DNA of 64,000 nucleotides from Bacillus nitratireducens. Lineage in GTDB: Bacteria; Bacillota; Bacilli; Bacillales; Bacillaceae_G. The stretch lies in contig NZ_MAOC01000078.1 in the NCBI RefSeq assembly GCF_001884135.1, positions 79,279-143,278 of the forward strand. Direction: 5' to 3'. The translations under genes were made by a program, and so were the position numbers. Position 1 is the first letter of the stretch, and the number at the start of each line of letters is the position of its first letter. Positions 17,539-25,917 of the stretch are shown here, one piece after another. Under the pieces are notes generated by a model, which searched no databases, had not been told where the DNA came from, and saw only the letters and a program-made list of their open reading frames with translations.

Positions 17539-18515
17539 TACTCAGAAATCACTTTCACATACATCCCTCTTATCGCCTTTTCATAAGCGATATCGCTCAT
17601 CTGTCTTATTTTTTCTGATACGACAGACGCCTGAACGATTTTCCCTTCACGAAGTAAGGGCGGGTCAATAAGACGCACTTTATTTTTCTGATGTAGATCA
17701 TACTCATTTCTATCTTCTTTTACTTCTATACTTGGATGAACTTTTCTTAATAAAGCATCTACTTCTTGATCTTTACATAGCTGCAATTTCGTAATAAGCT
17801 CATAATCTTCAAGGAGAAAGTCATCTGCATGAATAACCTTTTTATGAAGAGCTAATTTTAACGTTTTAGCTAACATATCGTTTCCGTAAATGTTCATTGG
17901 CTTCATAAAGAAATCGATTACCTCTTTGTAATACGTTTCTGTAAACCATTCTGCTATTTCGATATTTTGAATGACCATTTTCCCATCTACTTCGATTACA
18001 TCCTCTAAAAAACTATGAACTTCTTCTAAAGAAATATATCCATATGTAAACATATCCCGTAATGTGTAATCCACTCGGTCTGCACATAATTCTGGCGCAG
18101 ATCTTTCAAGTAAAGTCCACTTCGAATCATCTAACAAAATATCTTCATAGTTATAACCATGTTTTGAAAGAATCGCCGGGATTTCCGAGTTTTTCACGAC
18201 AGAACTAAATATTTCTTCATGATAACTTTCATTTTCGCTATCAAAAACATAATCAATCACATGAGAAAAAGCAGTATGCGATACGTCATGCAGTAAACCA
18301 GCAATCTGTTCTTCTACTGAACCACCAAGTTTTTTAATTAACAACATAGCACCAACTGAATGATCAAAGCGCGTTACATTCCATTTCTCATTCATTAAGT
18401 AACTTGCTCCGGCTTGATGAATCCCTTTCAGCCTTTGCACAGGTTTACTTAAAATTAAGTCTTCTAACACTTTATCTACTTTAAACTCACCGTATATGAC
18501 ATCTGATATGATCAC
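17538..18515 (-). CDS. HD-domain phosphohydrolase
   Basis: The protein has 325 residues. The HD metal motif is visible in IAGLLHDVSHTAFSHV with the upstream histidine in RFDHSVG and a downstream aspartate in CADRVDYTLRD. This pattern is shared with dNTP triphosphohydrolase-like HD proteins, but the nucleotide substrate is not established. The start is GTG at 18515 behind AAGGGGG. It is monocistronic, ending at a strong terminator. Confidence 0.85.
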   Translation of the reverse strand: MIISDVIYGEFKVDKVLEDLILSKPVQRLKGIHQAGASYLMNEKWNVTRFDHSVGAMLLIKKLGGSVEEQIAGLLHDVSHTAFSHVIDYVFDSENESYHEEIFSSVVKNSEIPAILSKHGYNYEDILLDDSKWTLLERSAPELCADRVDYTLRDMFTYGYISLEEVHSFLEDVIEVDGKMVIQNIEIAEWFTETYYKEVIDFFMKPMNIYGNDMLAKTLKLALHKKVIHADDFLLEDYELITKLQLCKDQEVDALLRKVHPSIEVKEDRNEYDLHQKNKVRLIDPPLLREGKIVQASVVSEKIRQMSDIAYEKAIRGMYVKVISE

Positions 18516-18682
18516 TTAAAATCCCCCTTTTTAAGCAGCGTCTTCTTATAGTATCTCTTTTTCCAAAGAGAGTAAATACGGACATTTCGCCCTCTTATAT
18601 CTATAATTAAAAATATATTGATTTTACATTTATTTTTATGTATATTATAAATGTCTGTTATTTGTTTTAATTCATTTGTTTT

Positions 18683-18714
18683 TATTGAGCGCTCCTTATA
18701 TGGAGCCTTTTTTC
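18683..18714 (+). other. Orphan terminator-like hairpin
   Basis: GCTCC-TTATAT-GGAGC followed by CTTTTTT reads as a plus-strand terminator, but no plus-strand gene lies upstream. It may be the relic of a lost gene or end a short unrecognised transcript. Confidence 0.35.
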
Positions 18715-18719
18715 ATTTT

Positions 18720-18750
18720 TAAAAATAGAGAGCACTCAGCTCTCTATTTC
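18720..18750 (-). terminator. Terminator of the phosphoesterase gene
   Basis: AAATAGAGAGC / GCTCTCTATTT with a 5-base loop, followed on the minus strand by a T run. Confidence 0.75.
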
Positions 18751-18756
18751 ATAATC

Positions 18757-19863
18757 CTATTCAAATGTAACTTCAACCTGAACAATCTCAGATCTACTTC
18801 CCAGTCTAAGCGGTGGTCCCCAGAATCCAAACCCAGAAGAAACAATCGCGTGGAATGCACCTTTTTGTGCGTATCCCCAGTCTAGTTCGTACATTCTTCT
18901 CGTTACAATATGATTCGGTGCCATTTGTCCGCGGTGCGTGTGACCGGATAGTAGTAAATCCACGCCAGCATCCGCTGCTTGTTTCAATTCAAATGGTTGG
19001 TGATCCATTGCGATAACAGGAAGCGATTTATCTACCGTACTCATTAGATTTTCAAAGCTTTGACGATCACGCTCTGTTTTATCCCTTCTTCCAACGAGAT
19101 AAAAATCATCTTCAATTGTAATGACTTCATCTAAAAGAATACGAATATCAATCTTATCCATCTCTTGTAAAAACTCAGGAACAGCTCGGCCGTAATACTC
19201 ATGGTTTCCTAACACACCATATACGCCTAATGGAGCTTTCATTTGTTTCATAATTGGTCCCATATTTTTTTGAATGAACACACCTGGATGATCATCGATA
19301 ATATCTCCTGGCAATAAAATAATATCCGGCTCCATCTCATTTACATGACGAACGAGTCTCTTTAAATGAGCAACTCCAGACAGTTTACCGAAATGCATAT
19401 CAGAGGCCATCGCAATGCGTAAACTTTTACGCCCTTCTACTTTTTTCGGTATGTGCACTTCGTACTTTCTTACTACTGGACTATATGCGTTGAATACTCC
19501 ATACGCAAAAATTAAGATGAACGCAAGTAACACGGCCGATCCTGTCCAAATAATTGCCGCTTCTTTCTCCACTGAAAACTGTAAAAGAAAGACCATAATA
19601 TCAGCTAACGGTAATAACATAAGTGCGTATTGTATGACCGCAAACCAAATTGAACCGACCGTTCGTAAAAATGGCAAGAACTTAAACACTTGTACGAGAA
19701 TATACGCATATGAAATGAAGCCAACTACGAAAGCGTAATATCCCCAAGATTCCCAGCCGAACACCGTACTGAGCCAAACCCATCCGTTCCAGCCGATGTA
19801 AAACATGAGTAGTGTGTATACAATTAAAATAGTGAATATATTGAGATAACGAAAATTTTTCAC
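18757..19863 (-). CDS. Membrane metallophosphoesterase (YkuE/YpbG-like)
   Basis: The protein has 368 residues. About five N-terminal helices (1-125) anchor a calcineurin-type phosphoesterase domain (about 145-368). Metal motifs are in order: ASDMHFGKLSG, LPGDIIDDHPG, LGNHEYYGRA, AMDHQPF and LSGHTHRGQ. All ligands are present. The substrate may be a lipid or cell-wall intermediate, as proposed for relatives, but that is inference. The start is GTG at 19863 behind AAGGAGG. Confidence 0.9.
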   Translation of the reverse strand: MKNFRYLNIFTILIVYTLLMFYIGWNGWVWLSTVFGWESWGYYAFVVGFISYAYILVQVFKFLPFLRTVGSIWFAVIQYALMLLPLADIMVFLLQFSVEKEAAIIWTGSAVLLAFILIFAYGVFNAYSPVVRKYEVHIPKKVEGRKSLRIAMASDMHFGKLSGVAHLKRLVRHVNEMEPDIILLPGDIIDDHPGVFIQKNMGPIMKQMKAPLGVYGVLGNHEYYGRAVPEFLQEMDKIDIRILLDEVITIEDDFYLVGRRDKTERDRQSFENLMSTVDKSLPVIAMDHQPFELKQAADAGVDLLLSGHTHRGQMAPNHIVTRRMYELDWGYAQKGAFHAIVSSGFGFWGPPLRLGSRSEIVQVEVTFE

Positions 19864-20032
19864 TGCTAGCCTCCTTATTGATTTCTTCTATTATAACTTG
19901 TTATGTGCCTAGAACGTAAATAGTAAGCAAATCAAAGTGATTTTCTTCTTACTTGTAATCTTCCCGCATTATCATACACTTCTCTTTGTAACCGCTATAT
20001 TCAAAGCACCTTTATTTTTCTGTTTTACACTT

Positions 20033-20050
20033 GTGAGAGTTAATACTCAC
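20033..20050. promoter_or_regulatory. Palindrome upstream of TetR gene (possible second operator)
   Basis: GTGAG-AGTTAATA-CTCAC. It shares the TTAATAC-CA pattern with the stronger inverted repeat at 20114, so both may bind the TetR protein. Confidence 0.35.
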
Positions 20051-20113
20051 GTGTATATTTATAATAAAGTGAGCATGAATCCGTTTCAATGACCACATTT
20101 AATTATTCGAGTA

Positions 20114-20145
20114 TTAATACACACATTACAAGATTTGTGTATTAA
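20114..20145. promoter_or_regulatory. Probable TetR operator
   Basis: TTAATACACA and TGTGTATTAA form 10-bp perfect arms around a 12-bp spacer, ending 6 bases before the GGAGG of the TetR gene. Position and symmetry suggest autorepression. Confidence 0.6.
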
Positions 20146-20160
20146 AGAACGGAGGAACAT

Positions 20161-20706
20161 ATGGAGAAAATCGATAGAAGAATTATAAAATCACAAACCG
20201 CAATTCAATCTGCATTTATAGAAATGTTAATTGAAGATGGCTTTGACGAAATTACAGTAAAAAACATTACAGAAAAAGCAAACATCGGGAGAAAAACCTT
20301 CTACCTACACTACCTAGATAAATACAATTTATTAGACAAAATTGTGGACAACCATTTAAATCAATTAAGAGAAATATGCGATATAAAACAAACAAAAGGT
20401 TATATAGAAGGAACTGTCATATGGTTTGAATACTTCAAAGAACACAAACCATTTTTCGCAGCGTTATTTAGAAGCAACAGCACATTATTATTTCAGAAAA
20501 AGTTACTAACTTTTATCATGGGTGAACTAGAGAAAAAACTAAATACAAATACGTCAGTGAATAAAAACATTGATACACACATCGTTTTAAAATTTTTAGG
20601 AACTGCTGTAATGGGCATTTTAGAATCTTACGTATTAGACGAAATTGATAATGATGTTGAGTATGTTGCGACGCAAGTCGGGGAATTGATGAAGAGGAAT
20701 ATATAA
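20161..20706 (+). CDS. TetR/AcrR-family regulator
   Basis: This 181-residue regulator has an N-terminal helix-turn-helix (about 15-60: ITVKNITEKANIGRKTFYLHYLDK). The C-terminal region resembles the TetR_C subgroup found in DhaS-like and YfiR-like regulators (IKQTKG..., HKPFFAALF). GGAGG precedes the ATG. A perfect inverted repeat just upstream is a likely operator. No obvious target gene lies beside it, so the regulon may be elsewhere. Confidence 0.88.
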   Translation: MEKIDRRIIKSQTAIQSAFIEMLIEDGFDEITVKNITEKANIGRKTFYLHYLDKYNLLDKIVDNHLNQLREICDIKQTKGYIEGTVIWFEYFKEHKPFFAALFRSNSTLLFQKKLLTFIMGELEKKLNTNTSVNKNIDTHIVLKFLGTAVMGILESYVLDEIDNDVEYVATQVGELMKRNI

Positions 20707-20714
20707 CGGTTATG

Positions 20715-20748
20715 AAAAAGTGCACCCGAATTGTTGGGTGCACTTTTT
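20715..20748. terminator. Bidirectional terminator
   Basis: AAAAAGTGCACCC / GGGTGCACTTTTT with an 8-base loop, between the TetR gene and the first gene of the accessory array. Confidence 0.9.
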
Positions 20749-20752
20749 ATAT

Positions 20753-21598
20753 TTATTTAAGTAACTCAACATAATACAGCGTATCATCCGTCTGAAAATA
20801 CATAACAGATCCGCGGCTATAATAAGTAACAAATTGAATCGGTTCTCCTAGTTCATTACGAAGATTCATATCATGCACATGATTATTATTTAAATCATAA
20901 ACAACCAACTTTTTATCTCGAGTAATGAATACTACTTTATCTTGAGCGACCGCAAAACTTTCCGACCATATTTCCTTAATTACATTTATTTCATTCCATG
21001 ACATATGAATTTTTTTATCTTTCATTTGAACTAAAGGAAATTCTGAATAATAATAGAGCCAAACGTCTCCATCTATAACGTTCATTGCATAACAATCATC
21101 TATAGGAGGTACATTAAACCTTTCTACATATTGATCATAACTATCAAAAATCAATTGACCTTTAGAGTCACAAGCAACTATACCATTTACTCCAATTGGG
21201 CACTCTCCGAAAACCCCTTCATCACAATAACTAACCCATATATCTTCATTCACATCAACCTGACAATCTTGAATCCCTTCTCCGGCATAAAACTTACAAT
21301 GTTCACTTCCGTCCGAATTATAAATAACCGCATTATCTTCTTCATAATTAAATATAAGTAACCATCTCTCTCCAATTCGTTGCATACATTGGACAGATTC
21401 AACATCGATATCTACGTTTAAATTGAAACTCTTTCTATTTACATTATTTTTATCCAAATAAATAATACAAGGTCGATTCTGCTTGTCTTGTACTAGTAAC
21501 ATTACATTTTGTTTATAATCCAAACTCATTTTTTTAAACTGATAGGCTTCAACAATAGACTTAAAACTTATTAACTCTTTACATATAATACCTTTCAT
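20753..21598 (-). CDS. Unknown protein, propeller-like; probable immunity protein
   Basis: This protein of about 281 residues was not recognised as a named family. It is rich in short beta-strand blocks ending in aromatic residues (ERWLLIFNYEED, DVWLYYYSEFPL), suggesting a beta-propeller. It shares blocks such as G-x-GI-x-x-x-QVD and EGVF with the next gene, so the two are paralogues. The ATG at 21598 follows GAGAGG at a wide spacing; the longer frame to 21646 begins with an unlikely hydrophobic extension. Location in an array of toxin-immunity relics suggests an immunity role; this is inference. Confidence 0.6.
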   Translation of the reverse strand: MKGIICKELISFKSIVEAYQFKKMSLDYKQNVMLLVQDKQNRPCIIYLDKNNVNRKSFNLNVDIDVESVQCMQRIGERWLLIFNYEEDNAVIYNSDGSEHCKFYAGEGIQDCQVDVNEDIWVSYCDEGVFGECPIGVNGIVACDSKGQLIFDSYDQYVERFNVPPIDDCYAMNVIDGDVWLYYYSEFPLVQMKDKKIHMSWNEINVIKEIWSESFAVAQDKVVFITRDKKLVVYDLNNNHVHDMNLRNELGEPIQFVTYYSRGSVMYFQTDDTLYYVELLK

Positions 21599-21635
21599 AT
21601 AGATGAAAATCCTCTCATTGATTCTAAACATAAAA

Positions 21636-21675
21636 ATAAGCGTCAAACTTCTATACTTTTAATAAGTTTGACGCT
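21636..21675 (-). terminator. Terminator after the second propeller-like gene
   Basis: GCGTCAAACTT / AAGTTTGACGC, followed on the minus strand by TTATTTTTA. Confidence 0.8.
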
Positions 21676-21696
21676 CGCTCTCAATCACTTCTCTAT

Positions 21697-22626
21697 TTAT
21701 TCTCCCTCTTCTAAAATCCCATATTGCTCCCAACAAAATATTCGTTTCCCTTTAACAGCATATATTGTTTGATCCCTTGAAAAAATATACTCAAATTGAA
21801 TAGGCTTTCCATCGCTATCTACTGTTAACAGAGTTGCTAATTTTTTATTTACAAGTGAATATGCATGTATTTGATTGTTATCTACACCAAAGATAATATT
21901 ATTTTGTACTTTTAAATATAGTGATGTATGATTCAATGTTGTTTCATACAGAATAACTTGTTCGCACCGTTCTTTATTAATTTGTGTGAATGTATACGTT
22001 CCTTGCTCGTTATAGTAAGACATTAAAATATCACCTGTCTTCTGTATATGTATCGCTGTACAATCACAGATAGATTTATTTATTGAATTATTAAATTCAT
22101 TAGTAATTAAATCGCCATTCTTAGAAAAAATAGCTAATCCGCTCTTTTCAAATTTATTAATATCATATATATTTTCCCAATCTATCGAATCAAATTCTTC
22201 ATCTGAAATAAACAATTCCTCTACAGAAGTAAATATACCTTCTTCACTATATCCAACCAATAAATGTTCTTCTTCATCAACTTGAAAATATTTTATTCCA
22301 TTTCCTAAGTAATATGAAGCAACGATATTTCCTTTTTTATCAAAAATTGTAGCCGTTGTATCGTCCTTTTTCTCAACGAAACTTTTAACCAAAACCCAAT
22401 CTTCTCCTAAAGGTTGAATGAAGTTAAAATATTGATTATTTTCTATAGTATAGTGTTTCAAAACGCCAGATTTCAACGAGTGTATAATTTTATAATGATA
22501 AATGTCTGTAACCTTTTTATCCAATACTAAAATTATAATATCTTGTTTATTTCCCGTTGTAATGCAGAGAATTTCTCCTTCTATATATGAAAAATCCATC
22601 CGCTTATTAAATACTAGTTTTCCCAC
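21697..22626 (-). CDS. Unknown protein, paralogue of the preceding gene
   Basis: This protein has about 309 residues with the same strand-rich pattern (GEDWVLVKSF, EHLLVGYSEEGIF, GDILMSYYNEQGTY). The best start is GTG at 22626, ten bases after GGAGG; a TTG at 22635 sits too close to that site. A decayed Rhs fragment lies immediately upstream (22694-22873), as expected if this was the immunity gene of a deleted toxin tip. The function is inferred from context only. Confidence 0.6.
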   Translation of the reverse strand: MGKLVFNKRMDFSYIEGEILCITTGNKQDIIILVLDKKVTDIYHYKIIHSLKSGVLKHYTIENNQYFNFIQPLGEDWVLVKSFVEKKDDTTATIFDKKGNIVASYYLGNGIKYFQVDEEEHLLVGYSEEGIFTSVEELFISDEEFDSIDWENIYDINKFEKSGLAIFSKNGDLITNEFNNSINKSICDCTAIHIQKTGDILMSYYNEQGTYTFTQINKERCEQVILYETTLNHTSLYLKVQNNIIFGVDNNQIHAYSLVNKKLATLLTVDSDGKPIQFEYIFSRDQTIYAVKGKRIFCWEQYGILEEGE

Positions 22627-22693
22627 AACTAACAAACCTCCAATGAATCAATAACAATCTAATTCCTATCACTCCTGGAAACCTTCTTTTTAT

Positions 22694-22873
22694 TTATACT
22701 TTTACAATCGATCCAAGCTGCTTCCCATCACTGAATGTTGCTGTTACAGACTTTATTTCTTTTCCACTCTCTACAACTTTAACACTTGTACGGTTTCTAA
22801 AACTATCATATATGCAAGATTCACTTCTTCCCTCTTGTAATGTCGCGTTTAAAACGTTAGTGCATTGGATCAT
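22694..22873 (-). pseudogene. Rhs/YD-repeat toxin fragment A
   Basis: An open stretch of 59 codons from ATG 22873 reads NVLNATLQEGRSESCIYDSF, then RNRTSVKVVESGKEIKS. This is the YD-repeat signature of Rhs/wall-associated toxins (canonical form TYDGFGNRTSVKV). The full protein would be over a thousand residues, so this is a remnant. No intact start or toxin domain remains. It precedes a putative immunity gene, the usual order toxin tip then immunity. Confidence 0.65.
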
Positions 22874-22880
22874 AATCCAT

Positions 22881-22915
22881 AAAAAAAGAAGAACCTACGT
22901 CAGCTCTTCTTTTTA
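22881..22915 (-). terminator. Cassette terminator copy 1
   Basis: Hairpin AGAAGAAC... / ...GCTCTTCT with mismatches. It resembles the hairpins at 23893, 24771 and 25831. Confidence 0.6.
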
Positions 22916-22965
22916 GAAATCACGTTTCTATTATGAATTTAAATATTCAACTGAACATCCATTTT

Positions 22966-23403
22966 TCATAAATTCTCTTTTATATAATTTTTAGCTACTT
23001 CATTATTTGGGTCATCTTTTAATATTTCTTTTGCCCAATTCATAGCTGATTTTTCTTCAAAAACATTCTCTGGAATACCAGCAAAAAACAATAGAAACTC
23101 TCTATATTGCATATTATTAGGTTCCAATTCTATACACTTCTTTGCATGATAAAAAGCAGCTACATATGCCCCCTCTAAATGACATAGTGGATGACATAAA
23201 ATATCTGATGCTAGTGAATGTAATCTAACATCACTTCGACTCTCTAAATAACTAGTCAAGAAAGTGTATACAATAATATTCGGTTCATTAAAAGACCATT
23301 CCATTAATAAGTCTTCTAATTCCTCAATACTTATTTTATTTGCATGTGCTATCGCATTTCCAATATCTCCTCGATAAATTTCATCTTTTAACAAATCATG
23401 CAT
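22966..23403 (-). CDS. Helical TPR-like protein, probable immunity protein
   Basis: The protein has about 145 residues and is nearly all alpha-helical, with a TPR-like middle (YHAKKCIELEPNNMQYREFL) and end (AKEILKDDPNNEVAKNYI). I recall similar proteins beside LXG/WXG toxins in Bacillus but cannot name the family. The ATG at 23403 follows GGTGGTG at 5 bases. It sits between array terminators, so an immunity role is likely by context. Confidence 0.6.
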   Translation of the reverse strand: MHDLLKDEIYRGDIGNAIAHANKISIEELEDLLMEWSFNEPNIIVYTFLTSYLESRSDVRLHSLASDILCHPLCHLEGAYVAAFYHAKKCIELEPNNMQYREFLLFFAGIPENVFEEKSAMNWAKEILKDDPNNEVAKNYIKENL

Positions 23404-23546
23404 TATTTCACCACCCATTCGATATATATCTTCTCTTCTTCACATACGTAACCGTTACCTGTTTCCCTTTTACTTTCATTTATTTTTATTAATAATAAGA
23501 CGAAGCTCTATTTCTTTTAAGTTTTTAGAAAGATATTTAAAACGAT

Positions 23547-23582
23547 AAAAAAAAGCGTAGTAGTTACTACTACAACACTTTT
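23547..23582 (-). terminator. Terminator with eight-T tail
   Basis: GTAGTAGT / ACTACTAC stem followed on the minus strand by GCTTTTTTTT. It would end the 53-codon gene upstream. Confidence 0.75.
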
Positions 23583-23683
23583 AATCCATTCAAATCTATT
23601 TCATAAAAAATAAACACATTAATTATCTAAATAATACTGTGATGCACTTATAAATAGTTCTAATTTTATACTCCTACTGCTAT

Positions 23684-23845
23684 TTATTCCATAATACGTT
23701 CTTCCGCATAACAAACAAATACTTGCTTTTCCGAACGTAAAGATACTATATAATACTCATTTTCAAAATTATCATGTACATCTAACACTAGAAAATATTC
23801 GTTATTTTCCGTTGCAGGTTTGTGTATTTCAATGTATGTGTCCAT
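23684..23845 (-). CDS. Small hypothetical protein (53 aa)
   Basis: This ORF was found by eye and is below the usual length cut-off. ATG at 23845 has AAGGAG 5 bases upstream, and the frame runs 53 codons without rare features. The sequence is acidic with an ENEYFLVLDVHD block and an EKQVFVCYAEER block, suggesting a small strand-helix fold. A strong terminator follows. It fits the array of small immunity-type genes, but no family was recognised. Confidence 0.6.
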   Translation of the reverse strand: MDTYIEIHKPATENNEYFLVLDVHDNFENEYYIVSLRSEKQVFVCYAEERIME

Positions 23846-23892
23846 GGTTTCTCCTTAAAAATAATTTTTTACATCACCATGACATATATAAA

Positions 23893-23922
23893 GAGAGAAG
23901 AGCTTATATAAGCTCTTCTTTC
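23893..23922 (-). terminator. Cassette terminator copy 2
   Basis: Perfect palindrome with core AAGAGCTTATATAAGCTCTT, the same core as the hairpin at 25831. Confidence 0.8.
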
Positions 23923-23967
23923 TAAAAATCATTTCTCTATTTATTTCCCCTCATACTTCACACCTTC

Positions 23968-24201
23968 TCACGAAAGTTCTCCAGTAAAGAATAAATAAAC
24001 TATTATAACGCCTAAACCTATCGAAAATATTCTAAACAAATAATAACTTATAGTTAGAATAATTGGAAACGCACTTGTCAAACTGAACAATGCAATAAAC
24101 ATACGATTTTCTTTATAAGTCTTTTTATCTATTTTTAATCCTAACCATATAAAACTAATACCTATAAAAAAAGCACACAAATCTAAAAGAAAATCTATCA
24201 T
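23968..24201 (-). CDS. Small membrane protein, paralogue of 24890-25129
   Basis: This 77-residue protein has three hydrophobic segments. The pattern IDKKTYKENR...LFSL...FPIIL..YYLFRIFSIG matches the gene at 24890 almost position by position. The ATG overlaps the TGA of the Imm44-type gene (ATGA), so the pair is translationally coupled. Function unknown; it could be a membrane partner of the immunity protein. Confidence 0.65.
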   Translation of the reverse strand: MIDFLLDLCAFFIGISFIWLGLKIDKKTYKENRMFIALFSLTSAFPIILTISYYLFRIFSIGLGVIIVYLFFTGELS

Positions 24202-24617
24202 AATTCGAGAAAACTCGCTTTAATATCAAAAACTTGTAAAATATCTTGTTCTAACTTTATTGCATTAAAATCAGACTTTGCCCTCTTACCCAATATCCTA
24301 ATAGATTGAATAATGTTTTTGATTATTAATATTTTTCTCCCTGAATCATCTGCCAACAAAAATGTTTCATAATCAATCCTTAATCTAAAATCTGCTTCTT
24401 TACTCTTCCTTTTAAAGAGCTTTCTTTCTTTATGAAAACCCGCATCTTCATATTCCGGATTTATGTTAACTACTATAGGGATTATAGCTATTTCTTCTAC
24501 TTCGCTACCATAATTATTACTATTTAATTTTTCAAGGTCACTACTGATTTCTGAAATTATATTTATAAATTCCTCAGCAATGTCTCCTTCTAATTCACCA
24601 CTTAAAAAAAACCTCAT
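24198..24617 (-). CDS. Imm44-type immunity protein
   Basis: The protein has about 139 residues. The blocks FLSGELEGDIAEEF, YGSEVEEIAIIPIVVN, GFHKERKLFKRK and DFRLRIDYETF match what I remember of the Imm44 family, immunity proteins of polymorphic toxin systems that block a cognate toxin in the cytoplasm. The ATG at 24617 is preferred over GTG 24623 on spacing to AAAAGGG. A Rhs remnant with no toxin domain lies 33 bases upstream, so the partner toxin has been lost. Confidence 0.75.
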   Translation of the reverse strand: MRFFLSGELEGDIAEEFINIISEISSDLEKLNSNNYGSEVEEIAIIPIVVNINPEYEDAGFHKERKLFKRKSKEADFRLRIDYETFLLADDSGRKILIIKNIIQSIRILGKRAKSDFNAIKLEQDILQVFDIKASFLEL

Positions 24618-24649
24618 AATCACTCACCCTTTTCAATAATCGCTTTTAT

Positions 24650-24770
24650 TTAGCGGGGGACGATTTCCATTTTAACACTAGTACGGTTTCCAAATCCATC
24701 GTATGTGTATGATTTACTTGTTCCATTTTGTAATGTCTCGTTTAAAATTTAATTCATTGAATCACGATTC
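24650..24770 (-). pseudogene. Rhs/YD-repeat toxin fragment B
   Basis: The minus strand encodes NETLQNGTSKSYTYDGFGNR followed by TSVK before a TAA at 24650. This is the canonical Rhs YD motif and is homologous to fragment A. Upstream, the frame shifts and contains stops (a TGA where fragment A has Cys). It is a dead core remnant left in front of an immunity gene. Confidence 0.65.
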
Positions 24771-24808
24771 AAAAAGAAAGAAGAGCCACTTTCAGCTCTT
24801 CTTTCTTT
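24771..24808 (-). terminator. Cassette terminator copy 3
   Basis: AAAGAAAGAAGAGC / GCTCTTCTTTCTTT with an 8-base loop, directly adjoining Rhs fragment B. Confidence 0.8.
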
Positions 24809-24889
24809 ACAAATCTCTATATTATCATCAATAATTATTTTCTTCTTAACCTCTCAAGTACTTACACACTAAGTAATAATAAATTATAA

Positions 24890-25129
24890 CTAAAAATAAC
24901 TATATACATCATAAAAAATCGAATATAATATAGCTGCTCCTACACCGATCGAAAATACCTTAAACAAATAAAAACTGAAAGACAGTACGATTGGGAATGG
25001 TGTTAATAAAGAAAATAGCAGTGAGTTAACACGCTGCTTTTTAAAAGTTTCTTTATCTATTATAATTCCAAAAATTATAATTCCACAGGCTATAAAAAAA
25101 CACAGTACCATAAAAAAAATGTCTTCCAT
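24890..25129 (-). CDS. Small membrane protein, paralogue of 23968-24201
   Basis: This 79-residue protein has three hydrophobic segments sharing IIDKETFKKQR...LFSLLTPFPIVL..FYLFKVFSIG with the other copy. A GGAG site precedes the ATG. Two copies in one array indicate duplication together with the cassettes. The upstream gene is a DUF6882-type protein, so each small membrane protein follows a different immunity-like gene. Confidence 0.6.
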   Translation of the reverse strand: MEDIFFMVLCFFIACGIIIFGIIIDKETFKKQRVNSLLFSLLTPFPIVLSFSFYLFKVFSIGVGAAILYSIFYDVYSYF

Positions 25130-25192
25130 ATATCTCTCCTACTTTATTATTATTTTTTAAAGGACCTTATCTATATTTTTAGTAGGCTCTAC

Positions 25193-25657
25193 TTACAATC
25201 CATTCGGTAACATAACAGCCATAAACAAGTCACTTCTCTCACCTGGTGCTATATATATTCCTTCTGCATCTAAATATTCAATGGAAAAGGCTGCTAGCTC
25301 ATACGCCATTTCTTGATCGCATTCAAAAAGTGAATTTATAAAAACCTCACTTCCTGTAATCTTTTGTAAATCTTTCAAACAGTTAGACTTACTTCTTGCA
25401 TAATCAGCCACATTCTCATTAGCCCAAGACCACATCCAACTGTTACTCTTTCCAGACCAAGAACCTATAAAAACAACACTAAATTCAAGTAACACTTGAC
25501 CATTTTTTTTAAACTGTAATATACATTGATCTTGATCATACCAATACTCATCAAAGTTATAGATATTATAATCCGAAATGAATTTTTGCTGTTTACTTTC
25601 TAATTTGTCATAACACATACCAAGATAATTCTCGAATTGTTCATCCGTCATTGTCAA
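25193..25657 (-). CDS. DUF6882-type protein, probable immunity protein
   Basis: The protein has 154 residues. The blocks LQFKKNGQVLLEFSVVFIGS and SWMWSWANENV match the DUF6882 family as I remember it, often found near toxin genes. The TTG at 25657 lies ten bases after AAAGGAG, while the ATG two codons in lies sixteen away; either may be used. The 25660-25917 stretch upstream has no gene apart from the terminator of the next unit. Confidence 0.65.
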   Translation of the reverse strand: MTMTDEQFENYLGMCYDKLESKQQKFISDYNIYNFDEYWYDQDQCILQFKKNGQVLLEFSVVFIGSWSGKSNSWMWSWANENVADYARSKSNCLKDLQKITGSEVFINSLFECDQEMAYELAAFSIEYLDAEGIYIAPGERSDLFMAVMLPNGL

Positions 25658-25830
25658 TTATCACACGCTCCTTTACTTCAAGATTCCCGCTACAAACAAT
25701 ATATCTTACTCTCTCAAAACCTATATAAAGTGAAACTTTAATCAGCCCTCACCAATTGGGCTTTTATGGGCAGACTGTCCCCCACATATCATATACGTTT
25801 CTACCACTAAGCTATCTTAATATATACAAA

Positions 25831-25860
25831 GAAACAAGAGCTTATATAAGCTCTTGTTTC
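25831..25860 (-). terminator. Cassette terminator copy 4
   Basis: Perfect 30-base palindrome around AAGAGCTTATATAAGCTCTT, ending the LRR/RraB-like operon. Confidence 0.85.
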
Positions 25861-25917
25861 CATAAATAGTTTCTTTACTCAGTCTAATTTATTTTATCAC
25901 GATAAGTAAATTCACTA

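Noticed and set aside
25741-25800. GTGGGGGACAGTCTGCCC-like segment as a dispersed repeat
   Set aside because: It resembles other GGGGAC/CAGTGGGG stretches in the window, but similarity is too short to define a repeat family here.
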